The notes: generated by a model from the letters alone, not told the origin. A stretch of 6,384 bases of DNA from Oscillibacter sp. (GCA_014799855.1 JAAVHG010000076.1:1-6384), one strand, 5' to 3'. Counted from the stretch's first letter, positions 1 to 5,665 are shown. Numbers and translations: made by a program.

Positions 1-2514
1 CATTTCGAACTTCTTCGTTTCGGACTTTTTTATTTCGGACTTTTTTATTTCGGCTGGAGAAACCTCTTCGGATTGAAAGATTTTATCATGCACAAGGTCG
101 ATTTGCTCCTGGGTGGGTCGGTTTTTTTTGAGATCGGCGATGAACTGATTCCTCTCCATTTTAAATTCCGTGATGATTTGGATTTTATTCAGGCTGTCAA
201 TCAAATCCATACGTTCTAAAATGGTGCTAATAATGTCCTCCGAAAAAGCATCCAGCAGGTTCGAGCAGTCCTGACTGAGCCCAGAATAAAAGCAAATCTC
301 GTTTCTGAAATTGAAACGCTTGCCTTTTTGGGTGATTTCCTCTAAGAAATCTGGATGATCAAGGGCGTATAAAGCAAGAAAATATTCCAAAAAGCTGGTA
401 TGGCTAAAGAAGACATTTTCATCAAATCTTGACAAAATATTTTTTTCAAAAAAGATGGTATCAAATTTGCTCTTAGATAAACGATATCCTTTTTGCTGAT
501 GGTAATTTCGAACCAGCGCTTCAAATTCCTCTTGGGTGAAAAAGTATTCGTCTTTGGAATACATATAATAAGCGATATAGCTTAAAAAGTGCTGCTTGAT
601 CCCAAACGAATAAGTACTGCGCAGCGACTCGTCCGGCGCTAATTTTTCAAGGACAATGTCCAGATAATTGCGCATGATAATACTTTCGTTTTGGGGGATA
701 TATCCATTATTATTATCCCAAATGACCATCAAAATCGCGATGTTAAACGGAGTTTTTGCAAAATTGATTTGGTTACAATAAGAGTTGATTTTATTGACGG
801 TTTCTTCAATGTTCACGTTTCTTTCCTGGTCCTTTGCCCATTTTTTGACAATTGCCCGGATCTGTGACTTGCCCATGTAATGGATATAAATCGCTTTGAA
901 AGGTATACCGTAATCCGGAATCTGTTTGATGTCTAGGGACCGGAAAAAATCCTCCTCAATAGTAAAAATGAACCGGTTCTTGTTATAGACGCTAATGAAT
1001 TTCTTTAACCATCGGGTATGCTTAGAGTCGTTTGGATTGACATTATCAATCAGAAAGACCGTCTTGCCAGCGGAGATCAGGGTTCTAATTTGCTGTTTGC
1101 TGATGGATAAGTTGTCCAAAATGTTGTTTTGAATAAAGCTGGCGGTGCTGCTGAATAGCCGGTCATCTCCTTTTTGCAAATACTTCATATTGATATAGAT
1201 GGGGATTGTTTCTTTTATCCCGTAGTTATCGCTGTATTTTAAACCAATTTGCTGCAAAATAGTGGTTTTTCCCGTTTCTTTTTTGCCAATTAAATATAGA
1301 TTGTCATTCATTTCCAGAATGTGCTGGATATTGATTTCCTTTTCTTCCTCATCTCCGTTCTCCTTTAAATATTCTGACTGCTCCGCCAGGACGGGGTCCA
1401 CCAATATCTGTTTCAAATCCTTTGGAGATTTTGCGTCGATTTCCTTTATTAGCGTGTACCGTTCCGACATCTTACAAAAATATTGATTGATCCCGATCAT
1501 AATATCATGCTTTAATTCTTGCTCCTTGTTATCGGGGCGCAGGTCAAAGTATTGCTCCCCATTGGGGAGGATGTTAATACCCTGATCAAATTCTTTCCGG
1601 TTTTTACCAAAATAGGTACGGACCCACACATGACATTGTCCACCAGCAAGATCTATATTCAAAATCGAATATCCATTGTAGCCATCTATAGCTTTACCTT
1701 CCGAAAAATCTAAGGGGAATAATTTTCCGGCTGTGCTGTATATTGTCTTGAAGGTTTGGCGGGCGATTTGCTTTAAGTCCTCATCATGGACATGGCCGCG
1801 TAACACAAGATCGAATTTAGACAGTTCTTTTTCGACTTCTAAACTTTCGCAATCCTCCAGCCAATCTACCGGGTGATGCATCATGCAGATTGTCAAATCG
1901 CTGCCACTGATCTCCCGATACAAGCGCTGAATTTGCTTTATAGAGACATACAGCGTTCCCCTTTCCACCGCTCCCTTTCCGGACGATCTCCATGCGGAAT
2001 CGACGCAGGCAATTCCTACGTTTAATCCGTTTATTTGCTTTTTATATGAATATCCTAAATCTCCAAATCTCGTATTTGGTAAACGTTTCTTAACGATACT
2101 GTAAAAGTAAGAGAGGCGCTTGTTATAACTTTGATCAAAATTGTCTACTATATTATTGATATCTTGTAAGTTTTTTATTTTTAAGCCTTTTTCCACTGCA
2201 AATAAAATTTCGGAAGTGTCTACCTCGTGATTGCCTGGAATCAAACCAAACTTATCTCGGGGCAAAGCTAATGTATTCATCAACGGGGTAATTAAAATAT
2301 CGTCAGCTAACTGCCACTGATTTTCGCCTTTTTCAGCCATGTCGCCTCGTTGAATTAAATCTCCCGTGAAACAAATCAGATCAATAGCTATATCCTTTTC
2401 TTTCTGCACATTTTTGATGTCAGCAATTAATTTCCCGACAATTTCCCGAATTTCATTTTCATCCTTTTTTTGAATATGCATATCTGAAATATGCAAAATA
2501 TTGAGTGCTCTCAT
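1..2514 (-). CDS. Metallophosphoesterase-STAND (NACHT-like) NTPase fusion, partial at 3' end
   Basis: An uninterrupted frame of 838 codons starts with ATG at 2514-2512 and leaves the window without a stop. An AGGGGA ribosome binding site (2521-2526) sits 6 nt upstream. Residues 1-300 form a calcineurin-like metallophosphoesterase with all family motifs: D11-x-H13, G51-D52, G94-N-H96-E, H213-H214 and G240-H-x-H243. Such domains use two metal ions to cleave phosphoesters, including nucleotides or nucleic acid. After a linker, a P-loop NTPase follows: Walker A GKKETGKT (410-417), Walker B VFLID (486-490) and a sensor-like RFIFTIEED (514-522). A helical region resembles the winged-helix/helical part of NACHT proteins, with TPFNIAILMV (588-597) and SFLEYFLALYAL (707-718). 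No signal peptide or membrane segment is visible, so it is probably cytosolic. STAND proteins with enzymatic N-termini commonly act as ligand-triggered switches, including antiphage sensors; that role here is inferred. The C-terminal sensor region, if any, lies outside the window. The gene is AT-rich compared with the downstream host-like genes. The domain calls are secure; the exact STAND clade is not. Confidence 0.88.
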   Translation of the reverse strand, partial: MRALNILHISDMHIQKKDENEIREIVGKLIADIKNVQKEKDIAIDLICFTGDLIQRGDMAEKGENQWQLADDILITPLMNTLALPRDKFGLIPGNHEVDTSEILFAVEKGLKIKNLQDINNIVDNFDQSYNKRLSYFYSIVKKRLPNTRFGDLGYSYKKQINGLNVGIACVDSAWRSSGKGAVERGTLYVSIKQIQRLYREISGSDLTICMMHHPVDWLEDCESLEVEKELSKFDLVLRGHVHDEDLKQIARQTFKTIYSTAGKLFPLDFSEGKAIDGYNGYSILNIDLAGGQCHVWVRTYFGKNRKEFDQGINILPNGEQYFDLRPDNKEQELKHDIMIGINQYFCKMSERYTLIKEIDAKSPKDLKQILVDPVLAEQSEYLKENGDEEEKEINIQHILEMNDNLYLIGKKETGKTTILQQIGLKYSDNYGIKETIPIYINMKYLQKGDDRLFSSTASFIQNNILDNLSISKQQIRTLISAGKTVFLIDNVNPNDSKHTRWLKKFISVYNKNRFIFTIEEDFFRSLDIKQIPDYGIPFKAIYIHYMGKSQIRAIVKKWAKDQERNVNIEETVNKINSYCNQINFAKTPFNIAILMVIWDNNNGYIPQNESIIMRNYLDIVLEKLAPDESLRSTYSFGIKQHFLSYIAYYMYSKDEYFFTQEEFEALVRNYHQQKGYRLSKSKFDTIFFEKNILSRFDENVFFSHTSFLEYFLALYALDHPDFLEEITQKGKRFNFRNEICFYSGLSQDCSNLLDAFSEDIISTILERMDLIDSLNKIQIITEFKMERNQFIADLKKNRPTQEQIDLVHDKIFQSEEVSPAEIKKSEIKKSETKKFEM
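3..53 (-). repeat. 15-bp tandem repeat encoding EIKKS pentapeptides
   Basis: Two perfect 15-bp copies (18-32 and 33-47), a partial copy (48-53) and a degenerate copy (3-17) lie inside the metallophosphoesterase-STAND gene. The period is a multiple of three, so copy-number changes would keep the frame. On the coding strand it gives E-I-K-K-S, E-I-K-K-S, E-T-K-K-F, a highly charged, probably helical or flexible segment (residues about 822-836). It may continue to the left of the window. Confidence 0.8.
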
Positions 2515-2545
2515 TTTTTATCCCCTATTCTTTTTATAATTGACT

Positions 2546-2573
2546 TTGACTGACAATCTCTATTCTTAATAAT
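2546..2573 (+). promoter_or_regulatory. Putative promoter for the 36-codon ORF and HipA-like gene
   Basis: TTGACT (2546-2551) is followed after 16 bp by AATAAT (2568-2573), close to the sigma-A consensus, and would start transcription just before the ribosome binding site at 2582-2587. A second TTGACT lies directly upstream (2540-2545). A perfect inverted repeat, CTTAAT-A-ATTAAG (2565-2577), covers the -10 and could be an operator. The region also separates this unit from the divergent metallophosphoesterase-STAND gene, for which I see no convincing promoter. Confidence 0.4.
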
Positions 2574-2598
2574 TAAGTATAAAGGAGAAAGTTTATTT

Positions 2599-2709
2599 AT
2601 GACTACTTTACAATTGGTTAACCTGATTATTCAAACTAAAGATACGAAAAAAATAATCCAATTACTAAACAGATATCGTATACCTGCAAATAAATCAAAA
2701 TATTGCTAA
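2599..2709 (+). CDS. Small hypothetical protein (36 aa)
   Basis: An ATG at 2599 follows a good AAAGGAG ribosome binding site (2581-2587, 11 nt spacing) and a plausible promoter. The product, starting MTTLQLVNLI and ending NKSKYC, is not recognised. Its middle (residues about 3-26) looks like an amphipathic helix rich in Leu, Ile and Lys; there is no signal peptide or clear helix-turn-helix. It is encoded 26 nt upstream of the HipA-like frame and so could be co-transcribed. HipA-type kinases often have an upstream antitoxin, but a HipB-like regulator is normally clearly longer, so that role is not supported. It could also be the remnant of a longer gene whose 3' part was lost. The main evidence is the ribosome binding site and the uninterrupted frame. 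Confidence 0.4.
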   Translation: MTTLQLVNLIIQTKDTKKIIQLLNRYRIPANKSKYC

Positions 2710-2734
2710 TTGCATGGCAATAAAATGAAATACC

Positions 2735-3682
2735 TTGAATATGTTATTGTTTAGAGTGGAACATGTAAGTTCAAAAGAGAAAAGCCTTATGGTGAATATT
2801 ATAACAGCCAGGCAAGGAATTGGCAAGTTTTTACAGTATAATTTATATGAAAATCGGTTCTCGGAAATCCTGTCCCTGGTGGCCTATGCAGGAATCGGTC
2901 AGAGCGACGCCGCCTTCACCACCTCGCCGGAGCTGACCATCAACGGGATGCTGCCCAAAGCCTGGCGGTTTATTGACGGGGACGGCATCTACCTGTACAA
3001 AGGCGGCACCTTCGGTGCAGCTAACACGGGGAACGAACCTTACAGTGAGTTTTACGCCAGCCAGATTGCCCAGGCCATGGACCTGCATGCGGTGCGCTAC
3101 GAACTGGAGAACTGGAAGGGCATCCTCGCCTCCCGCTGTAAGCTGTTCACAGACATCAACACAGCGTACATTCCCATTGGCCGTATTGTCTGGGAGGGCG
3201 GACTGAAAGCCTGCCTGGAGTATTATGAAAAGCTGGGACCGGAAGCCTATAAAGAAATCAAGAGTATGCTGGTATTCGATGCGGTAATCTACAACGAGGA
3301 CCGGCACTTCGGCAACTTCGGAGTCCTGCGGGATAACCACAACGGTGCGTTGCTCGGAGCAACCCCGGTGTTTGATAATGGGCTGTCGCTGTTCAACTTC
3401 GCCATGCCGGAGGATTGGAAGGACCTGGACAGTTACGCCAAGACACGGGGAACAGCCTATGGGATCAGCTTTGAGAATGTCTGCCGGGAGGTCATGGGGC
3501 CAGTCCAGGCACGGCAGCTCCGGGGGTTGCTCGGATTTTCGTTCCAACGCCATCCCAAGTTGAACCTTCCGGAGGAACACCTGACGGCGATAGAGCGTCA
3601 TGTGCAGAAACGGGTGCGTCAACTCTTGGAGTTAACGCCAGTTCGGGAAAAGGCAAAAAAACGCTCCGAGAGGGAGCGATAA
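2735..3682 (+). CDS. HipA-like Ser/Thr kinase domain protein, probably 5'-truncated
   Basis: The longest frame begins at TTG 2735; ATG at 2741 and at 2789 are alternatives. None has a good ribosome binding site, so the start is unsure. From about residue 36 onward (YNLYENRFSE) the protein reads as the HipA C-terminal kinase fold: a nucleotide-binding Lys in YLYKGG (K89), Glu in PYSEFY (E105), the catalytic loop N-E-D189-R-H-F-G-N194, and the metal-binding D214-N-G. The D-to-N spacing (5) matches HipA D309/N314. HipA kinases phosphorylate protein targets such as GltX and cause growth arrest or persistence; the target here is unknown. At 315 aa it is shorter than full-length HipA-like proteins (about 400 aa or more), and the missing part is N-terminal. 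Upstream of about 2845 the DNA is AT-rich and the peptide looks unrelated, while the rest is GC-rich, which points to a deletion or recombination junction. No HipB antitoxin is visible. It may be a decaying gene with an intact kinase core. Confidence 0.75.
   Translation: MNMLLFRVEHVSSKEKSLMVNIITARQGIGKFLQYNLYENRFSEILSLVAYAGIGQSDAAFTTSPELTINGMLPKAWRFIDGDGIYLYKGGTFGAANTGNEPYSEFYASQIAQAMDLHAVRYELENWKGILASRCKLFTDINTAYIPIGRIVWEGGLKACLEYYEKLGPEAYKEIKSMLVFDAVIYNEDRHFGNFGVLRDNHNGALLGATPVFDNGLSLFNFAMPEDWKDLDSYAKTRGTAYGISFENVCREVMGPVQARQLRGLLGFSFQRHPKLNLPEEHLTAIERHVQKRVRQLLELTPVREKAKKRSERER
3655..3678 (-). terminator. Rho-independent terminator reading on the minus strand, within the HipA-like 3' end
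   Basis: The perfect 6-bp stem CGCTCC/GGAGCG (3662-3667 with 3673-3678, loop GAGAG) is flanked on the left by seven A (3655-3661). On the minus strand this is a GC hairpin followed by seven T, the classic terminator form. It overlaps the last codons of the HipA-like gene. No minus-strand gene in the window obviously uses it; it would stop leftward transcripts before they reach the kinase gene. Confidence 0.6.
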
Positions 3683-3699
3683 TCCGATTATTGATCCTT

Positions 3700-3764
3700 A
3701 AAAAGAAAAAGCCGCCTGTGGCTATGTCGGGAAACCAGCGGGCTGCGGGTGGCTTGTTGTTTTT
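3700..3764 (+). terminator. Long-stem hairpin terminator after the HipA-like gene
   Basis: The arm at 3700-3716 (A-rich, ending GCCGCC) pairs with 3748-3764 (GGTGGCTT followed by a T-rich tract) with three mismatched or wobble positions out of 17. It ends in TTTTT, 18 nt after the HipA-like stop codon. The loop is large and GC-rich and may form smaller inner hairpins. Because the A and T tracts are symmetric, it could act in both directions. Confidence 0.45.
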
Positions 3765-3835
3765 GCGACTTTCCGGCTATACTGTCGTTACAATAAACGG
3801 GAAGGAGAACTATAAACTGGCATGGGCAAGAACCT

Positions 3836-3869
3836 ATGTGCAAAATGGTGAGTTTAATATTTTGCACAT
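3836..3869. repeat. 11-bp perfect inverted repeat upstream of the integrase promoter
   Basis: ATGTGCAAAAT (3836-3846) and ATTTTGCACAT (3859-3869) are exact reverse complements with a 12-nt spacer, about two helical turns between arm centres. There is no T tract after it, so it is not a normal terminator. It lies about 60 bp upstream of the integrase -10 box. Plausible roles are a repressor or excisionase binding site, or an integrase accessory site; the sequence does not decide. Confidence 0.6.
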
Positions 3870-3927
3870 TGTAATAAGCAAAGCGAAAATCACTTGCCAT
3901 GTTTGTGCTATTTTACATTAAGAAATA

Positions 3928-3936
3928 TGCTATAAT
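3928..3936 (+). promoter_or_regulatory. Extended -10 promoter of the integrase gene
   Basis: TGC-TATAAT (3928-3936) is a perfect extended -10 element. No good -35 hexamer is present 16-18 bp upstream, which is common for extended -10 promoters. The predicted start near 3943 gives a short leader that contains the ribosome binding site at 3959-3965. Confidence 0.6.
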
Positions 3937-3957
3937 CTGCCTTATCGCAAAATACAG

Positions 3958-3965
3958 AGGGAGGT
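3958..3965 (+). promoter_or_regulatory. Strong ribosome binding site that sets the integrase start
   Basis: AGGGAGGT (3958-3965) is a near-perfect Shine-Dalgarno. The integrase frame has a stop (TAA 3967-3969) directly after it, and the only initiator-like codon at suitable distance is ATA at 3976 (10 nt). No ATG, GTG, TTG or CTG occurs in the integrase frame between the stop and TTG 4099. Confidence 0.6.
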
Positions 3966-3975
3966 GTAAAGCACC

Positions 3976-5163
3976 ATAAGCAGACAACTAACTGGACACA
4001 TCCGACAACGGGAAAATGGGCTCTGGGAGGGCCAATACGTCTATAAAACAGAACACAGAAGCATCTATGGCAAAACCAAGAAAGAAGTATCACAGCAATT
4101 GGACAACATTATTACATCTATCAAAGAAGGAAACTATGTTCGTCCGAACCAACACACACTGCTTTCCTGGTTGCGGGAATGGTTACATACCTATGCTGAA
4201 CCAACATTGCGCCCGGCAACGTTTACAAATTACGAATTGATGATCGAGCGACATTTCAACATTAAACTCGGTAAAACCAAGCTGAAAAACGTATCTACAC
4301 GAATGCTGCAAAATTTTTTCAATGAGAAACTTGTTTCAGGCAGAGCAGATAGAAAGTCAGGTGGTCTATCACCTAAAACGCTAAAAAATATGAAGTACAT
4401 GCTTCATGTTGCTTTTGACCAAGCCTATTATGACGAGCTCATCCCGTCCAATCCGGTCAATGGTGTTCGGCTGCCGGTGCCGGACGGTCCTGAACAGCGG
4501 GTTTTGCGGTCAGAAGAAAAGGAACTGGTCTGTGCTCATGCGGCAACGATTCGTACATTTTCGGCTCAAGGGGTCATTCTCCTTTTGACCTGTGGTCTGC
4601 GGAGAGGGGAATTGCTGGGGCTCCAGTGGCAGGATGTGGATCTGGAAAATGGAATCATGAAGATCAGACATACTCTGTCCCGGCTCAAAAAATTTGATAC
4701 CACCAAGTCGGCATATACGTATATTCAACTGGACACTTACGCACCGGAAACAAACCAAACTGCTATCTATCTAGGCCCGGTTAAGACGAGAAAAGCGGTC
4801 CGCACCATTTATCTGCCGGAAAGAGCCAAGGAAGCCCTTCTTATGCTCCATGAAATCAGTGCGGAAATTTCGGAGGGAAAATCGGAATTCAATCCCCATA
4901 ACTTGGTCTTCTGTACAGAAGATGGACATCCGCTTGATGCCAAAGTCCTTGAAGATGGATTTCAGCAAATTCTGGCATATCTCCATCTAAAAAGCGTCAA
5001 CCTGCACGCCACTAGACACACCTTTGCGACGGAAGCGTTGCAAAAGACAACCGATATTATTACGGTCTCTGAAATATTAGGACACGCAAAACCTTCCACG
5101 ACGCTGGACATGTATGGACATACCTTCGATGACCGAAAGCGTGCATTGATGTCCCAAATGTAG
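3976..5163 (+). CDS. Tyrosine recombinase / site-specific integrase, probable AUA start
   Basis: This is a phage- or ICE-type tyrosine integrase that cuts and rejoins DNA at attachment sites. The frame is open from 3970. The conventional start, TTG 4099, would give 354 aa but cuts off the peptide GLWEGQYVYK...YGKTKKEV, which looks like the N-terminal arm-binding domain of Firmicute integrases. Starting at ATA 3976, 10 nt after a strong ribosome binding site, gives 395 aa, a normal length. In that numbering: arm-binding domain about 1-55, SAM-like core-binding domain about 62-155 (LLSWLREWLH onward), and catalytic domain about 175-395. Active-site residues are all present: R209 (CGLRRGEL), K270 (VKTRK), H344 and R347 (HATRH), H370 (LGHA), and the nucleophile Y380 (DMYGH). 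The recombinase therefore looks enzymatically intact, but AUA starts are rare and weak, so expression may be low or the start mutated from AUG. The gene ends 94 nt before the 3' end of tRNA-fMet, a typical place for an integrase next to its attachment site. Confidence 0.9.
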   Translation: MSRQLTGHIRQRENGLWEGQYVYKTEHRSIYGKTKKEVSQQLDNIITSIKEGNYVRPNQHTLLSWLREWLHTYAEPTLRPATFTNYELMIERHFNIKLGKTKLKNVSTRMLQNFFNEKLVSGRADRKSGGLSPKTLKNMKYMLHVAFDQAYYDELIPSNPVNGVRLPVPDGPEQRVLRSEEKELVCAHAATIRTFSAQGVILLLTCGLRRGELLGLQWQDVDLENGIMKIRHTLSRLKKFDTTKSAYTYIQLDTYAPETNQTAIYLGPVKTRKAVRTIYLPERAKEALLMLHEISAEISEGKSEFNPHNLVFCTEDGHPLDAKVLEDGFQQILAYLHLKSVNLHATRHTFATEALQKTTDIITVSEILGHAKPSTTLDMYGHTFDDRKRALMSQM

Positions 5164-5212
5164 AAAATTCAATTCCGGTACATGGACGGTACAGAGATTT
5201 TTGTTGCGTTCA

Positions 5213-5256
5213 AAAGACAGGAAAGAACCCTGGAACCATTGCGGTTCTAGGGTTCT
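5213..5256 (-). terminator. Terminator of the tRNA operon
   Basis: A 14-bp stem with one mismatch, AGAACCCTGGAACC (5224-5237) and GGTTCTAGGGTTCT (5243-5256), encloses a 5-nt loop. On the minus strand it begins 1 nt after the tRNA-fMet CCA end and is followed by a T-rich tract (complement of 5213-5223), so it terminates the tRNA transcript. It also faces the convergent integrase gene, but has no T tract in that direction. If the element joins the host at the tRNA end, this terminator lies on the element side. Confidence 0.75.
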
Positions 5257-5257
5257 G

Positions 5258-5333
<76 letters not shown>

Positions 5334-5346
5334 ATATTTCATTTTG

Positions 5347-5433
5347 TGGTGCCGGTGACCGGACTCGAACCGGTACAGTATCGCTACCGGGAGATTTTAA
5401 GTCTCCTGTGTCTACCAATTCCACCACACCGGC
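5347..5433 (-). tRNA. tRNA-Leu (anticodon UAA)
   Basis: The minus strand folds as an 87-nt class II tRNA with encoded CCA: acceptor stem GCCGGTG / CACCGGC, anticodon stem GGAGA / TCTCC around the loop CTTAAAA (anticodon TAA), a long variable arm, T-arm with GTTCGAGTC, and discriminator A73, as expected for leucine. It is the first gene of the tRNA operon, about 12 nt after the predicted transcription start. Confidence 0.95.
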
Positions 5434-5451
5434 AGCTTGTCGGCAAAAATT

Positions 5452-5480
5452 AGAATACCATATTCCCCGCCGCATGTCAA
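5452..5480 (-). promoter_or_regulatory. Promoter of the tRNA-Leu/tRNA-fMet operon
   Basis: On the minus strand, a perfect -35 TTGACA (5475-5480) and a -10 TATTCT (5452-5457) are separated by exactly 17 bp. Just upstream of the -35 lies an A/T-tract region (about 5487-5511), including the inverted repeat TTTCAA/TTGAAA (5488-5503), which resembles an UP element as found at strong stable-RNA promoters. Confidence 0.85.
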
Positions 5481-5508
5481 GCACAACTTTCAAAAACTTG
5501 AAAAATTT

Positions 5509-5517
5509 TTATCCACA
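5509..5517 (+). other. Perfect DnaA-box match
   Basis: TTATCCACA (5509-5517) equals the DnaA-box consensus. It is single; only a weak match (TTATCCAAA, 5590-5598) is nearby, so this is not an origin. It lies upstream of the tRNA promoter and between it and the MATE promoter. A chance match is possible. Confidence 0.3.
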
Positions 5518-5605
5518 GCAAAATTCTCCCACCCACCTTGCCACACTCCTGTACTTTGCACAATTCCAGAGGTCCCACAAACCGGAAAATTATCCAAAAT
5601 TACAC

Positions 5606-5633
5606 TTGCTCTTTTGTGAAAGATGACTATAAT
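5606..5633 (+). promoter_or_regulatory. Promoter of the MATE gene
   Basis: TTGCTC (5606-5611) and a perfect TATAAT (5628-5633) with 16-bp spacing lie 71 bp upstream of the MATE start codon. The predicted leader is about 65 nt. Confidence 0.6.
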
Positions 5634-5640
5634 GAGAAAA

Positions 5641-5665
5641 ACCTTCCCGGAACCCCTTGGAAGGT
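5641..5665 (+). promoter_or_regulatory. Leader hairpin upstream of the MATE gene
   Basis: ACCTTCC (5641-5647) pairs perfectly with GGAAGGT (5659-5665) over an 11-nt loop, at the very start of the predicted MATE transcript. A TTTTT run follows 11 nt later, too far for a normal terminator. It may stabilise the transcript's 5' end. I recognise no riboswitch. Confidence 0.35.

Larger units (their letters stand above)
3683..5257 (+). mobile_element. Integrase end of an element inserted at tRNA-fMet; left boundary unknown
   Basis: An intact tyrosine integrase lies directly beside the 3' end of a tRNA gene, the classic arrangement for an integrative element using the tRNA 3' end as attachment site. 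The tRNA and everything to its right look like host sequence. I found no second copy of the tRNA 3' end in the window, so the opposite att site must be to the left, beyond position 1, or lost. The start given is only the end of the HipA-like gene; the kinase and the metallophosphoesterase-STAND gene may be cargo. Confidence 0.35.

Noticed and set aside
2843..3622. A 259-codon open frame on the minus strand, antisense to the HipA-like gene
   Set aside because: It mirrors the GC-rich codon bias of the kinase gene, has no ribosome binding site or recognisable domain, and the plus strand carries clear kinase motifs.
3691..3921. A 76-codon plus-strand frame after the kinase gene
   Set aside because: It runs through the terminator hairpin and the inverted repeat, starts at TTG without a ribosome binding site and has no domain-like pattern.
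4169..4178. A TGGTTGCGG match to the tRNA-fMet 3' end inside the integrase gene, considered as an att repeat
   Set aside because: Only 9 bp long, inside conserved integrase coding sequence, and in the wrong place for an element end.
4016..4240. A 74-codon ATG-started frame overlapping the integrase 5' end
   Set aside because: It is out of frame with the conserved integrase sequence and lacks a ribosome binding site; considered as an alternative use of the strong site at 3958 but it is too far away.
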